28,201 nt of DNA. Origin: a virus. Positions 11,947 to 18,362 of this stretch are shown here, one piece after another. The notes beneath the pieces are model-generated. The model worked only from the letters and a program-made list of their open reading frames with translations, was not told where the DNA came from and did not search any database. Numbering within the stretch: position 1 is the stretch's first letter; the number at the start of each line of letters is the position of its first letter. Both the position numbers and the translations under genes were made by a program. Location of the stretch: IMG/VR virus record IMGVR_UViG_3300002835_000856, positions 1-28,201 of that record; one strand, given 5' to 3'.

Positions 11947-12721
11947 TTGTAATCTCTTCTAAGAAAGGTGCATAATTTCCAGAATGCTTAACTGTTATAC
12001 TTGCAGCCTTGTTAGCAAATATGATAGCATCATCTAGTGATTTTGTCATTAAATATTGATAGGTCAATGCAGCCAAAAAAGTGTCTCCGCATCCGCATAC
12101 ATCAACAACATCAGATGGCCGTCCTGGAAACATTTTTTCATTATCATTTTGTTTTAACATTGCGCCTCTACTTCCTAAAGTGACAATTAGTGTATCGTTT
12201 GTTGATGTCCTAGACTTATACTCTAACTCGTTAATTTTAACAAATATTCCATTGAATCTTGATAAATCAGACTTTTTAGTATCTAAAAATATTGGACCAT
12301 TAAATTCTTTTCTAATTTTTTCTATATTCTCGTAGGTTAAAAATCCTTTGTTGTAATCAGAAATTACTATGGCATCAAAATGTTCTAAAGTGAATGGAAA
12401 TTCACCTGGCCAAGGTGTAAGTTTTGGTTCTTCATCAACACGCAATAAATGCTGTCCAGATCTTTCATCTATAAATCTTGTTTTTATAATCTGCTCTTTG
12501 TGTGATAAAAAAATCATTTCACAATTGAGTCTCATCAAATTTATGTGAACATTTGTGGCCATCCCTGGCGCTTTATATTCTTTGATAATTTTTACCACTG
12601 GAACAGGCGCTTCAGGGCTTAATCTATCTACAGATCCAATTTTGTATTCATCGATGCAATTGTCACCTATTAACAATATCATGAATTTTTTTGGTTGTTG
12701 AGTATTTTTCAAGTCTGTCAT
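11939..12721 (-). CDS. PfkB-family sugar kinase, HldE N-domain-like, compact, 260 aa
   Basis: LIGDNCIDEYKIG and RLSPEAPVPVVK are diagnostic of the HldE (RfaE) D-glycero-beta-D-manno-heptose-7-phosphate kinase domain. ISDYNKGFLT and the terminal VCGCGDTFLAAL (catalytic base D213) complete the PfkB fold. It would phosphorylate heptose-7-phosphate at C1. The protein is about 60 residues shorter than the usual kinase domain. Most of the loss lies after APGMATNVHINLMRLN, where the segment before IIKTRFIDER is reduced, so lid or dimer parts may be missing. ATG 12721 overlaps the upstream gene by 59 bases; ATG 12682 (MILLIGD) is a good alternative start. Neither has a clear ribosome-binding site. 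Confidence 0.8.
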   Translation of the reverse strand: MTDLKNTQQPKKFMILLIGDNCIDEYKIGSVDRLSPEAPVPVVKIIKEYKAPGMATNVHINLMRLNCEMIFLSHKEQIIKTRFIDERSGQHLLRVDEEPKLTPWPGEFPFTLEHFDAIVISDYNKGFLTYENIEKIRKEFNGPIFLDTKKSDLSRFNGIFVKINELEYKSRTSTNDTLIVTLGSRGAMLKQNDNEKMFPGRPSDVVDVCGCGDTFLAALTYQYLMTKSLDDAIIFANKAASITVKHSGNYAPFLEEITNA

Positions 12722-13061
12722 AAAATATTATTTTTTTACAAAATTCTGATCCAATTATAGGCTTACCAAAATAGTCACTACCTTTGATCATTATATCTGG
12801 TTGGTAATCTTTTATATATTGTCTTAATTCATCGTCACTGTCGAAAATATCTACTTGATCTACACTTTTTAATTCTGCTAGAAAACTTGCTCTTTCGTGT
12901 TCTGTATTAATTGGTCTATCTCGGCCTTTTAATTCTTTTATTCGTCTATCACTGTCAATTAACACGTAAACAAATGAATTAGGATAACTTTTAGCATACT
13001 GTAATAAACGTAAATGGCCTAGATGTAATATATCAAAAGATCCATTTACAATTATTTTCAT
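12663..13061 (-). CDS. HldE C-domain-like cytidylyl/adenylyltransferase, 132 aa
   Basis: NGSFDILHLGHLRLLQYAK contains the H-x-G-H motif (HLGH). RPINTEHERASFLAELKSVD and PDIMIKGSDYFGKPIIG follow the HldE adenylyltransferase consensus (R-P-I-N, R-A, PDIxxKGxDY). It would transfer AMP to heptose-1-phosphate, giving ADP-heptose. In E. coli this domain is fused to the kinase; here the two are separate, adjacent genes. The start overlaps the epimerase gene end by 4 bases, and GGA precedes ATG 13061. Confidence 0.85.
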   Translation of the reverse strand: MKIIVNGSFDILHLGHLRLLQYAKSYPNSFVYVLIDSDRRIKELKGRDRPINTEHERASFLAELKSVDQVDIFDSDDELRQYIKDYQPDIMIKGSDYFGKPIIGSEFCKKIIFYDRLEKYSTTKKIHDIVNR

Positions 13062-13834
13062 AGTTCCAAAGTTTTATTAAGTTTTGTCAAATCAGCACAG
13101 GTATATGTCTGATATTGTTTTTTTATATTTTCAGGCATTGGAATATATTCCATTGCTGCTCCGTATTTTTCTGCTAGTTCCCTTGCAATATCTTCAAAAG
13201 ATCTAACAGATCCGGTACCTAAGTTCCATAGTCCCGATTCATTAATATTAAAAAATTTTTTGTGGGTCTCGACAATTTTATCAACATGAATAAAATCTCT
13301 AAGATAATTTTTTGACCCTTCAAAAATTTGAATTACACCCTTTTCTTTTGCTTGCTGTTCAAATTTGTGATATGGACTTGCTTGATCACCTTTATGGTCT
13401 TCATGTGGACCATAGACATTGAAATATCTAAATCCTTGAACTCGTATAGTCCACCTACTTGAAAAACCCTGTACATATCTATCAAATAGATATTTACTCC
13501 ATGCATATGGGCTTTTCGGATCTGCAGGACTAGTTTCTGAAAAATTGTTGTTTAATCCATAAACTGATGCTGAACTAGCATATTGAAAATTTACATTGTT
13601 GGTTTGACAAGCATTTAAAATAAATCTACTAAAATCATAATTTTGATCTATAACTCGTTCAACATTCGTTTCAGTAGTTGATGTAATGGCTCCTAAATGG
13701 ATACACCAATCTAACTCTCGAAAATCTGGAATTTCATCTCCCCATTCGAAGTAAGATAATTCGTGTTCATCCTTTAAGGCGTTTACCATATTTTGGCCAA
13801 TAAATCCTTTATATCCTGTAACAAGTATTTTCAT
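13058..13834 (-). CDS. hldD: NAD-dependent epimerase, ADP-glycero-manno-heptose 6-epimerase-like (HldD), 258 aa
   Basis: This is a short-chain dehydrogenase/epimerase. The nucleotide-binding G-x-x-G-x-x-G is GYKGFIG (7-13), the catalytic Y-x-x-x-K is Y110/K114 (SPYAWSKY), and the serines come from QYASSASVYG. IHLGAITSTTETN, FRYFNVYGPHEDHKG and FIHVDKIV are typical of HldD, which converts ADP-D-glycero- to ADP-L-glycero-manno-heptose for LPS inner core. At 258 residues it is shorter than HldD (about 310), the loss being in the substrate domain. It overlaps the cupin gene by 4 bases and so is coupled to it. Confidence 0.83.
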   Translation of the reverse strand: MKILVTGYKGFIGQNMVNALKDEHELSYFEWGDEIPDFRELDWCIHLGAITSTTETNVERVIDQNYDFSRFILNACQTNNVNFQYASSASVYGLNNNFSETSPADPKSPYAWSKYLFDRYVQGFSSRWTIRVQGFRYFNVYGPHEDHKGDQASPYHKFEQQAKEKGVIQIFEGSKNYLRDFIHVDKIVETHKKFFNINESGLWNLGTGSVRSFEDIARELAEKYGAAMEYIPMPENIKKQYQTYTCADLTKLNKTLEL

Positions 13835-14190
13835 TTTTGATTATCACCTTTGAATATACGATAATTATCTTCGGATGAATCAGGTGTGCTTACTTCTATA
13901 ATAGTGCCTTCTTCTAAACAAAAAACTTGATGAGGTAAAAAGGGAGGGTTGTGCCATACATCGCCAGGATTTAATTCTTTTTCTAAAACATCGGCATTAT
14001 TTGTTTCTATGTATTTTACAATAAATTTTCCATCCAACACGTACCAGGTTTCATCTTTATCGGCATGAAAGTGCATACTAAATTTTGCACCTTTGTTAAA
14101 TTTCATTAATTTTCCGCAGTACTTATCATTGGTACACCAAATTAATTCATGCCCCCAACCTTTTTCTACCAGTCCCGATAATCTCGTCAT
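13831..14190 (-). CDS. Cupin protein, mannose-6-phosphate isomerase-like, 119 aa
   Basis: A single cupin barrel: LVEKGWGHELIW resembles the E-K-P-W-G start of type II phosphomannose isomerase domains, MHFHADKDETWYVLDGKF is cupin motif 1 (H-x-H and Glu metal ligands), and PPFLPHQVFCLEEGTIIEV is motif 2. GGAG 4 bases before ATG 14190 supports the start. It may isomerise or epimerise a sugar phosphate feeding the cassette; a purely regulatory or binding role cannot be excluded. It is first of five overlapping sugar genes. Confidence 0.78.
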   Translation of the reverse strand: MTRLSGLVEKGWGHELIWCTNDKYCGKLMKFNKGAKFSMHFHADKDETWYVLDGKFIVKYIETNNADVLEKELNPGDVWHNPPFLPHQVFCLEEGTIIEVSTPDSSEDNYRIFKGDNQK

Positions 14191-14573
14191 AGTTCTCCAC
14201 TTTCGGCCATCTTTAAAAGAAGGCTATAATTTTCATAGGCTTTTTTAATTGCAGGATATTTATCTCGATATTTTTTCTCTCTTTCTTTTTGTTCCATAAT
14301 CATAGTAAACATGTCATAATGCCCTTTTGCCCGCATATGATTAAAAACCTGTGATTCAAATTCTGCAATTTTTTCTAATTCACTTTGTGTAATTTCCACA
14401 GTAAATAATGGTTCAGTTTCACTGTAAAACATTTGATCAACAAGATTATAATCTTTAGGAGATCTAAAATATACTGCATCTAATTTATTAATTTTATGTG
14501 CTCTTTTATTAGTATCAATAATTTTTATTTGATGCATTTTACAAAAAGTATCAATTTTATTTTTATCGTACAA
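14187..14573 (-). CDS. Hypothetical protein, 128 aa, TTG start
   Basis: The start is a TTG at 14573, backed by GGAGAA a few bases upstream (plus-strand TTCTCC at 14578-14583); the next in-frame ATG is 12 codons inside. The protein is charged and mostly helical, with a VYFRSPKDYNLVDQMFYSE segment and a C-terminal coiled-coil-like stretch (EQKEREKKYRDKYPAIKKA). There is no known domain. Its end overlaps the cupin gene start by 4 bases, so it is translated with the sugar cassette although it need not belong to it. Confidence 0.65.
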   Translation of the reverse strand: MYDKNKIDTFCKMHQIKIIDTNKRAHKINKLDAVYFRSPKDYNLVDQMFYSETEPLFTVEITQSELEKIAEFESQVFNHMRAKGHYDMFTMIMEQKEREKKYRDKYPAIKKAYENYSLLLKMAESGEL

Positions 14574-14772
14574 CGTATTCTCCTAATGCAAGCATGGCCA
14601 TAAGTGCTGTTTTATCGTCCATAATTTTAAGTTCTAAAGATCCATCTCGATTTCTATCAATATGCCAACCTCGGCCACCAATTTTATTGTGAAAGTAATA
14701 AAGCCTGGGACTGATATTTTTTAAACACCAGTTTTCTGCTATAGTTACGCTTGTTATTTTAAACTTTAACAT
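14563..14772 (-). CDS. Hypothetical small protein, 69 aa, possible divergent FxLKW-family member
   Basis: ATG 14772 overlaps the 3' end of the upstream gene. The layout AENWCLKN, then GGRGWHIDR, then DDKTALMAMLALGEYV recalls the neighbouring paralogues (W-C, gly-rich W, D-K-x-A-x-x-F-x-L-K-W) but the final LKW is replaced by LALGEYV. I treat the relationship as tentative. The function is unknown. It contains the GGAG site used by the TTG-started gene downstream. Confidence 0.6.
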   Translation of the reverse strand: MLKFKITSVTIAENWCLKNISPRLYYFHNKIGGRGWHIDRNRDGSLELKIMDDKTALMAMLALGEYVVR

Positions 14773-15106
14773 CACCGTATTTTAATTGCAACACGGTATA
14801 TATCTTTTCATGAATGTCATAGATATTTTTATATACTTCCCATTTGTTGTTAATATGCTCGTAGTGTAATTCTTTAGGTTGTTGTCGTAACCATATAGAT
14901 ATACCTTCTGAACATTTAACGGTATACCACATAGAATTATCGACAACATTTTTATCAATAATTGAAAACCAGTCTTGATAAGAAAAAACTTGATTCCACA
15001 TTTGTGCCATTACACTTTTGCCGACTTGTCTACCGCCCATTATAATTTTCATTTCTTTCGGATCACTTCCTGCTAATGCTGCCCAAAGGTCTTTTTGTAA
15101 ATTCAT
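14759..15106 (-). CDS. Hypothetical protein with orphan Walker A-like motif, 115 aa
   Basis: The start ATG 15106 overlaps the TGA of the upstream paralogue in ATGA. Residues about 20-30 read IIMGGRQVGKSVMAQMW, a G-x4-G-K-S P-loop like that at the start of terminase or AAA ATPases, but no Walker B or sensor can be found in only 115 residues. The C-terminal half, NNKWEVYKNIYDIHEKIYTVLQLKYG, ends like the neighbouring F-x-L-K-W family. It may be a fusion of a captured P-loop fragment to a family C-terminus. The function is unknown. Confidence 0.62.
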   Translation of the reverse strand: MNLQKDLWAALAGSDPKEMKIIMGGRQVGKSVMAQMWNQVFSYQDWFSIIDKNVVDNSMWYTVKCSEGISIWLRQQPKELHYEHINNKWEVYKNIYDIHEKIYTVLQLKYGDVKV

Positions 15107-15396
15107 GACCACTTCAATGCAAACATAATAGCATCTTTTTCTTTTTCAAACAACCAAATCTTTCCTCGGCCTTTATAATTTCCGTAGAGGTTGCTTCTAC
15201 ACCAATTTTTCAAATCATATGCATCTTCTAATGACTGTGTGCTCCATGTTGTTTGAATTTTTACCCAACCTACTTCTTTTAACAGGTCGCACATTATACC
15301 CCAATCAATTTCCTCCTGCATCTCTTTTGCTCCAGTTTTGGCTATTTCATCTGGTAACCCGTTAGTCCTATCAGTAAGTAGTTTTTTCTTTTTCAT
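15103..15396 (-). CDS. Small FxLKW-family paralogue, 97 aa
   Basis: ATG 15396 overlaps the upstream stop (ATGA). The protein starts MKKKKLLTDRTNG. Its C-terminal half reads WVKIQTTWSTQSLEDAYDLKNWC, RGKIWLFEKEKDAIMFALKWS, matching the gene at 15393-15668 in the order A-x-x-x-W-C, K-x-x-x-x-F, E-K-D-x-x-x-F-x-L-K-W-S. The last codons, TGG TCA TGA, are the same in both genes. This points to tandem duplication. The function is unknown; similar short proteins occur in T4-like phages. Confidence 0.7.
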   Translation of the reverse strand: MKKKKLLTDRTNGLPDEIAKTGAKEMQEEIDWGIMCDLLKEVGWVKIQTTWSTQSLEDAYDLKNWCRSNLYGNYKGRGKIWLFEKEKDAIMFALKWS

Positions 15397-15668
15397 GACC
15401 ATTTTAATATAAACACAGTCATATCTTTTTCATCTTTAAAATAAAAACGTTTTTCTTTTTCAAACCATCTACTACCGCTTTTATCAAAATTTCTTTGACA
15501 CCATGCTAGAGCTTCATTGGTTTTGTCAGCTGCCTTTGGATCAAATGCTAGGCTTACCCAATGATACTCTCCTAGCCATCCCCTGGCTTTTCCAGTCTTC
15601 ATTGGAGACAATTCTGGTTCCATTTGAACACCGTTAAACACATTTGAATTAATAGGACCAATATTCAT
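15393..15668 (-). CDS. Small FxLKW-family paralogue, 91 aa
   Basis: The start is ATG 15668, backed by GAGG at 5-nt spacing; an ATG 18 bases upstream would overlap the previous gene and has no site. The product has HWVSLAFDPKAADKTNEALAWCQRN and ends RFYFKDEKDMTVFILKWS. It shares with its downstream neighbour the A-W-C, F-x-x-E-K and EKD-x-x-x-F-x-L-K-W-S elements. This is probably a duplicated small domain whose role is unknown. Confidence 0.72.
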   Translation of the reverse strand: MNIGPINSNVFNGVQMEPELSPMKTGKARGWLGEYHWVSLAFDPKAADKTNEALAWCQRNFDKSGSRWFEKEKRFYFKDEKDMTVFILKWS

Positions 15669-15675
15669 AATCACC

Positions 15676-16035
15676 TCATGATACAAGACTTTTTACAATT
15701 TCATATTGACGAATTGCTTCTTCAACATTTTTCCAAGCAATTTCTAATGCCGGATTATCTTTTGGTTTTACACGAGAAACTACAGGTGGATCATTTTCGA
15801 CCCACCCACATGGGTCTGCGTCAGTCCAGTAATAGACAATACAAGTGTTTGGATGCATGGCTCGCACTTCGCCTGAGTATTCATACCATCGATTAGTTTT
15901 TTTATGATAATAAAGATAACCATGATCGTGATCGCTATCGGCTTTGCCACCCATTCCCCAGCCTCTATAACTGAGGTAGTATCCGCTTTGATCAGGTTGA
16001 CGATCTTTAGTATGATACCAGATTGAAGTTTTCAT
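15676..16035 (-). CDS. DUF551-like small protein, 119 aa
   Basis: The pattern WYHTKDRQPDQSGYYLSYRG near the N-terminus, YYHKKTNRWYEYSGEV and TCIVYYWTDADPCGW matches the D-x-x-P-x-x-G-x-Y-L, W and Y-W arrangement of DUF551, small proteins of phages and prophages with no known function. The C-terminal 30 residues are a helix (WKNVEEAIRQYEIVKSLVS). It lies 7 bases before the FxLKW paralogue. Confidence 0.65.
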   Translation of the reverse strand: MKTSIWYHTKDRQPDQSGYYLSYRGWGMGGKADSDHDHGYLYYHKKTNRWYEYSGEVRAMHPNTCIVYYWTDADPCGWVENDPPVVSRVKPKDNPALEIAWKNVEEAIRQYEIVKSLVS

Positions 16036-16036
16036 T

Positions 16037-16249
16037 TTAAACCCACTTTAAAGAAAACCAAGTTGCTAGTTTACTGTTATAAAATGTAAATTTTGTTTGA
16101 CGGGGGATATTTCCTAATTCATAGGTCCATCTTCCGGGACTGTATTCGAAATCAAAATCTACGCCGACTTTATAACCGGTGTTTTTTAATTCATGTACTA
16201 GTTGGCTAATTTCACTACTGTTTTTTTCTTTGAGAATTATCACAGTCAT
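16037..16249 (-). CDS. Small FxLKW-family paralogue, 70 aa
   Basis: ATG 16249 overlaps the upstream stop (ATGA) and is preferred to an in-frame ATG at 16270 inside the zinc-finger gene. The product, MTVIILKEKNSSEISQLV to FTFYNSKLATWFSLKWV, ends in the same F-T-F, A-x-W-F-x-L-K-W layout as the proteins at 15103 and 15393, but lacks their A-W-C segment. It is a probable diverged paralogue. The function is unknown. Confidence 0.68.
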   Translation of the reverse strand: MTVIILKEKNSSEISQLVHELKNTGYKVGVDFDFEYSPGRWTYELGNIPRQTKFTFYNSKLATWFSLKWV

Positions 16250-16941
16250 TTGATGCCAGTTTCTTTGCAAATTTCAATGACAAGTGCAACATCGGCGGGA
16301 TGTTCTTTAAATTTTTTTAGCCAAAATTTAATATCAAAAACTGGCGAAATCATTGATAACTGCTCGTCGTTCATTTTACTAATCATTTCTTTTCCAGATT
16401 TTGAATTTAGTATTACCCAAGAACTAATTTTACCATTAACGATATCATGTACCGCACGATTTAAACTAACATAATCAAAGTAGTGTGCAAAGTTTGCATT
16501 GTTTTCATCTCCCCATTCCATCATAGTTTGTACTGTTCTTTGTACAGCAGATTCAACAGGCTCAACTTTTAACATTTCACTTAAATATCTTTCATAAAGT
16601 TCATCCCTGCACCAGTGATCTAACTTTACGCCACTTTTAATCACATAGTCAACAAATTTATCAGGATAGATTGGGTTGACATTATTAACAAAACTGCCAA
16701 ATTTTACAAAGGCATTGTAATATGCACTATTGCAAAAATCTTCGTAAGACTTGGGTTTTTTATTTTTTTGTGTTAGATGATAAAATCTATTATAGGCAAA
16801 ATATCCTGCTTGAACACGTTTTTCGTCTCTTTGAAGAGCCCGCCTTTTTTGTTCACACATATGGGCCACAAGCGTTTTTTCCTTCATAAAACTCTTGCCA
16901 CAATGAACACAAGAAAAGGGTTGTTCAGCCAATGCAATCAT
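16246..16941 (-). CDS. Conserved zinc-finger protein of T4-like phages, 231 aa
   Basis: A single N-terminal zinc finger FSCVHCGKSFMKEKTLVAH ends in MCEQKRR (C-x2-C, H, C or H). The remainder is helical: GYFAYNRFYHLTQ, SAYYNAFVKFGSFV, and a C-terminal WLKKFKEHPADVALVIEICKE. I recall close relatives as conserved hypotheticals in T4-like cyanophages, where the function is unknown. Nucleic-acid binding is suggested by the finger only. Both ends overlap neighbours by 4 bases (ATGA). Confidence 0.78.
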   Translation of the reverse strand: MIALAEQPFSCVHCGKSFMKEKTLVAHMCEQKRRALQRDEKRVQAGYFAYNRFYHLTQKNKKPKSYEDFCNSAYYNAFVKFGSFVNNVNPIYPDKFVDYVIKSGVKLDHWCRDELYERYLSEMLKVEPVESAVQRTVQTMMEWGDENNANFAHYFDYVSLNRAVHDIVNGKISSWVILNSKSGKEMISKMNDEQLSMISPVFDIKFWLKKFKEHPADVALVIEICKETGIK

Positions 16942-17171
16942 TTTTCTTGATCGTATTTTTTTACCATTCGATATAGCGGGTCTTGTTCAATTATAAGCAA
17001 CCGATCAGGAAATGTAATTGCCTGTCTGCTGTTGTTAAGATATATTTTGCCATCTTTAATTCTTGTAACTTCGCAAATATCTAACCTAGGACTCTGCCCG
17101 GACATTACTGCTCTTGCAACTTTACATCCAACATTGAATGCAAATCCTTTCATGTCAAGTGGTGTTGTCAT
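16938..17171 (-). CDS. Conserved small hypothetical protein, 77 aa
   Basis: The sequence starts MTTPLDMKGFAFNVGCKVA and has VTRIKDGKIYLNNSRQAI then FPDRLLIIEQ, a compact beta-rich layout. I have seen the D-G-K-I-Y-L and F-P-x-R-L-L-I pattern in other phage small proteins, without function. The start overlaps the gp62-like gene end by 4 bases and its own end overlaps the zinc-finger gene. It may form a translational unit with the clamp-loader candidate. Confidence 0.7.
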   Translation of the reverse strand: MTTPLDMKGFAFNVGCKVARAVMSGQSPRLDICEVTRIKDGKIYLNNSRQAITFPDRLLIIEQDPLYRMVKKYDQEK

Positions 17172-17632
17172 TCGTATTCCTTGCGTTGTTTTTTATCGAA
17201 TCCCATTTTGTCAAAAAGATCATTTTTATCTTGTTCTGACATCATGGATCCTAATAGTTTAACATCTTCCACCTTGTATGCAGGATATAATTCGGCTAAC
17301 AATTTTTCTATTTTATTCGTTTTTTCTTTTTTACCAGGAGCCAAATAAGGGTGATAACAAGAAACGCCCGCCCCCGTTGCAGTAAATAATTTCCATACCA
17401 AAGATTTATGATTTTTACTTATAATCGAATAATTTTTGTTTACACACTCGTTAATCATTTCAACAAACCATTCTTGTATATCAACGTCCCCTTGAACATT
17501 GCTAGCATATCTCATTAAAATATAAGGATTGAATGCTTTCTTTTCATCATCAGAAAGATTATCGTAAAAATCGTAATCTTTAGTATCTAATGCTTTTAAT
17601 TCACGTTTAATATCAAGTTTCGCTGTTGCCAT
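17168..17632 (-). CDS. 62: Clamp-loader small subunit candidate, gp62-like, 154 aa
   Basis: The layout fits the small subunit of T4-type clamp loaders in distant phages: ALDTKDYDFYDNLSDDEKKAF, then NPYILMRYASNV, INECVNKNYSIISKNHKSLVWKLF, a YHPYLAPGKKEKTNKIEKLL segment and LYPAYKVEDVKLLGSM. This order (Y-x-x-L, PYxxMRxxS, VNK, H-x-W/YL, KK, L-Y-P, D-x-x-L-L) is how I remember proteins annotated as DNA polymerase clamp loader subunit. gp62 acts with the gp44 ATPase to load the gp45 sliding clamp. The partner gene 44 is not in the window, which is unusual as they are adjacent in T4. The identity is based on recalled patterns, not a search. Confidence 0.58.
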   Translation of the reverse strand: MATAKLDIKRELKALDTKDYDFYDNLSDDEKKAFNPYILMRYASNVQGDVDIQEWFVEMINECVNKNYSIISKNHKSLVWKLFTATGAGVSCYHPYLAPGKKEKTNKIEKLLAELYPAYKVEDVKLLGSMMSEQDKNDLFDKMGFDKKQRKEYE

Positions 17633-17855
17633 TTTTTATTAACCTATACATCATAATAAGATGATCAACTGATTTTTGTAATGCCGGATTACTTTTAGCA
17701 GCATGTCGTATGTCTAACCATTCTTGCGTTAGCAATGTTTCTTTCATTTCTGCTTTTGCAGTCGGACTAACATAATGCAATTTCTTTTCTTTACTACCGA
17801 CCTCTCTGGTATATACTGTCATTCCGCCATCGGGACTTTCAAATATTCTAGGCAT
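17613..17855 (-). CDS. Conserved T4-like phage small hypothetical protein, 80 aa
   Basis: MPRIFESPDGGMTVYTREVG is a start I recall from a conserved small protein of T4-like cyanophages (FESPDGGxTVY). It is followed by TQEWLDIRHAAKSNPALQ and a helical end. The final 20 bases overlap the gp62-like gene. The function is unknown. Confidence 0.72.
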   Translation of the reverse strand: MPRIFESPDGGMTVYTREVGSKEKKLHYVSPTAKAEMKETLLTQEWLDIRHAAKSNPALQKSVDHLIMMYRLIKNGNSET

Positions 17856-17858
17856 GAT

Positions 17859-18362
17859 TTACCAACATTTTGAATAATCAACGAGTTCATTTTGCCTGCT
17901 GACTTCCTTGACAAAATAAGCACATTGTGGTTTTTCTCCCGAGTGCAATGGAGTACACAATAACTGTCCTGAACGCATTTTTGGAAAATACCATTTGACA
18001 TCTTGATAGATATCAACAATATCTATTTCTAAAAATTCTGGTCTAAAACTGCTTAATGGATTAAAACAGAATGTTTTAAACCCTCTATCATTTAAACTAG
18101 TCAACGGCAATATTTCCATGTCAGGGCCTTCTGGGTCTCCGACTATAGTACACCAATCAAGCGGCATGGTTAATTGATGTTTACCGATTTGCAGCACTGC
18201 TGCAGGGCCAGTGAAACTTTCTAAAAAAATCAAAGGAATAAAAAAATGATCAGGATTTTGATTGTCGCTGTTATCTAAAATAGCGAATCTTAAATCTTCT
18301 TCAATTTCTTCAGGTAATTCATTTAGATAATATGTTTTATTTTCGAGGGTTAGTATTTGCAT
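17859..18362 (-). CDS. Conserved T4-like phage hypothetical protein, 167 aa
   Basis: Conserved-looking segments are FIPLIFLESFTGPAAVLQIG, MPLDWCTIVGD, EILPLTSLNDRGF, FCFNPLSSFRPEFLEIDIVD and VKWYFPKMRSGQLLCTPL, ending CAYFVKEVSRQNELVD. I recall the same order in uncharacterised proteins of T4-like cyanophages, so it is probably core to this phage group. The fold appears mixed beta. It lies between uvsW (1-base overlap) and small genes near the clamp-loader candidate, hinting at a replication or regulation role without proof. Confidence 0.75.
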   Translation of the reverse strand: MQILTLENKTYYLNELPEEIEEDLRFAILDNSDNQNPDHFFIPLIFLESFTGPAAVLQIGKHQLTMPLDWCTIVGDPEGPDMEILPLTSLNDRGFKTFCFNPLSSFRPEFLEIDIVDIYQDVKWYFPKMRSGQLLCTPLHSGEKPQCAYFVKEVSRQNELVDYSKCW

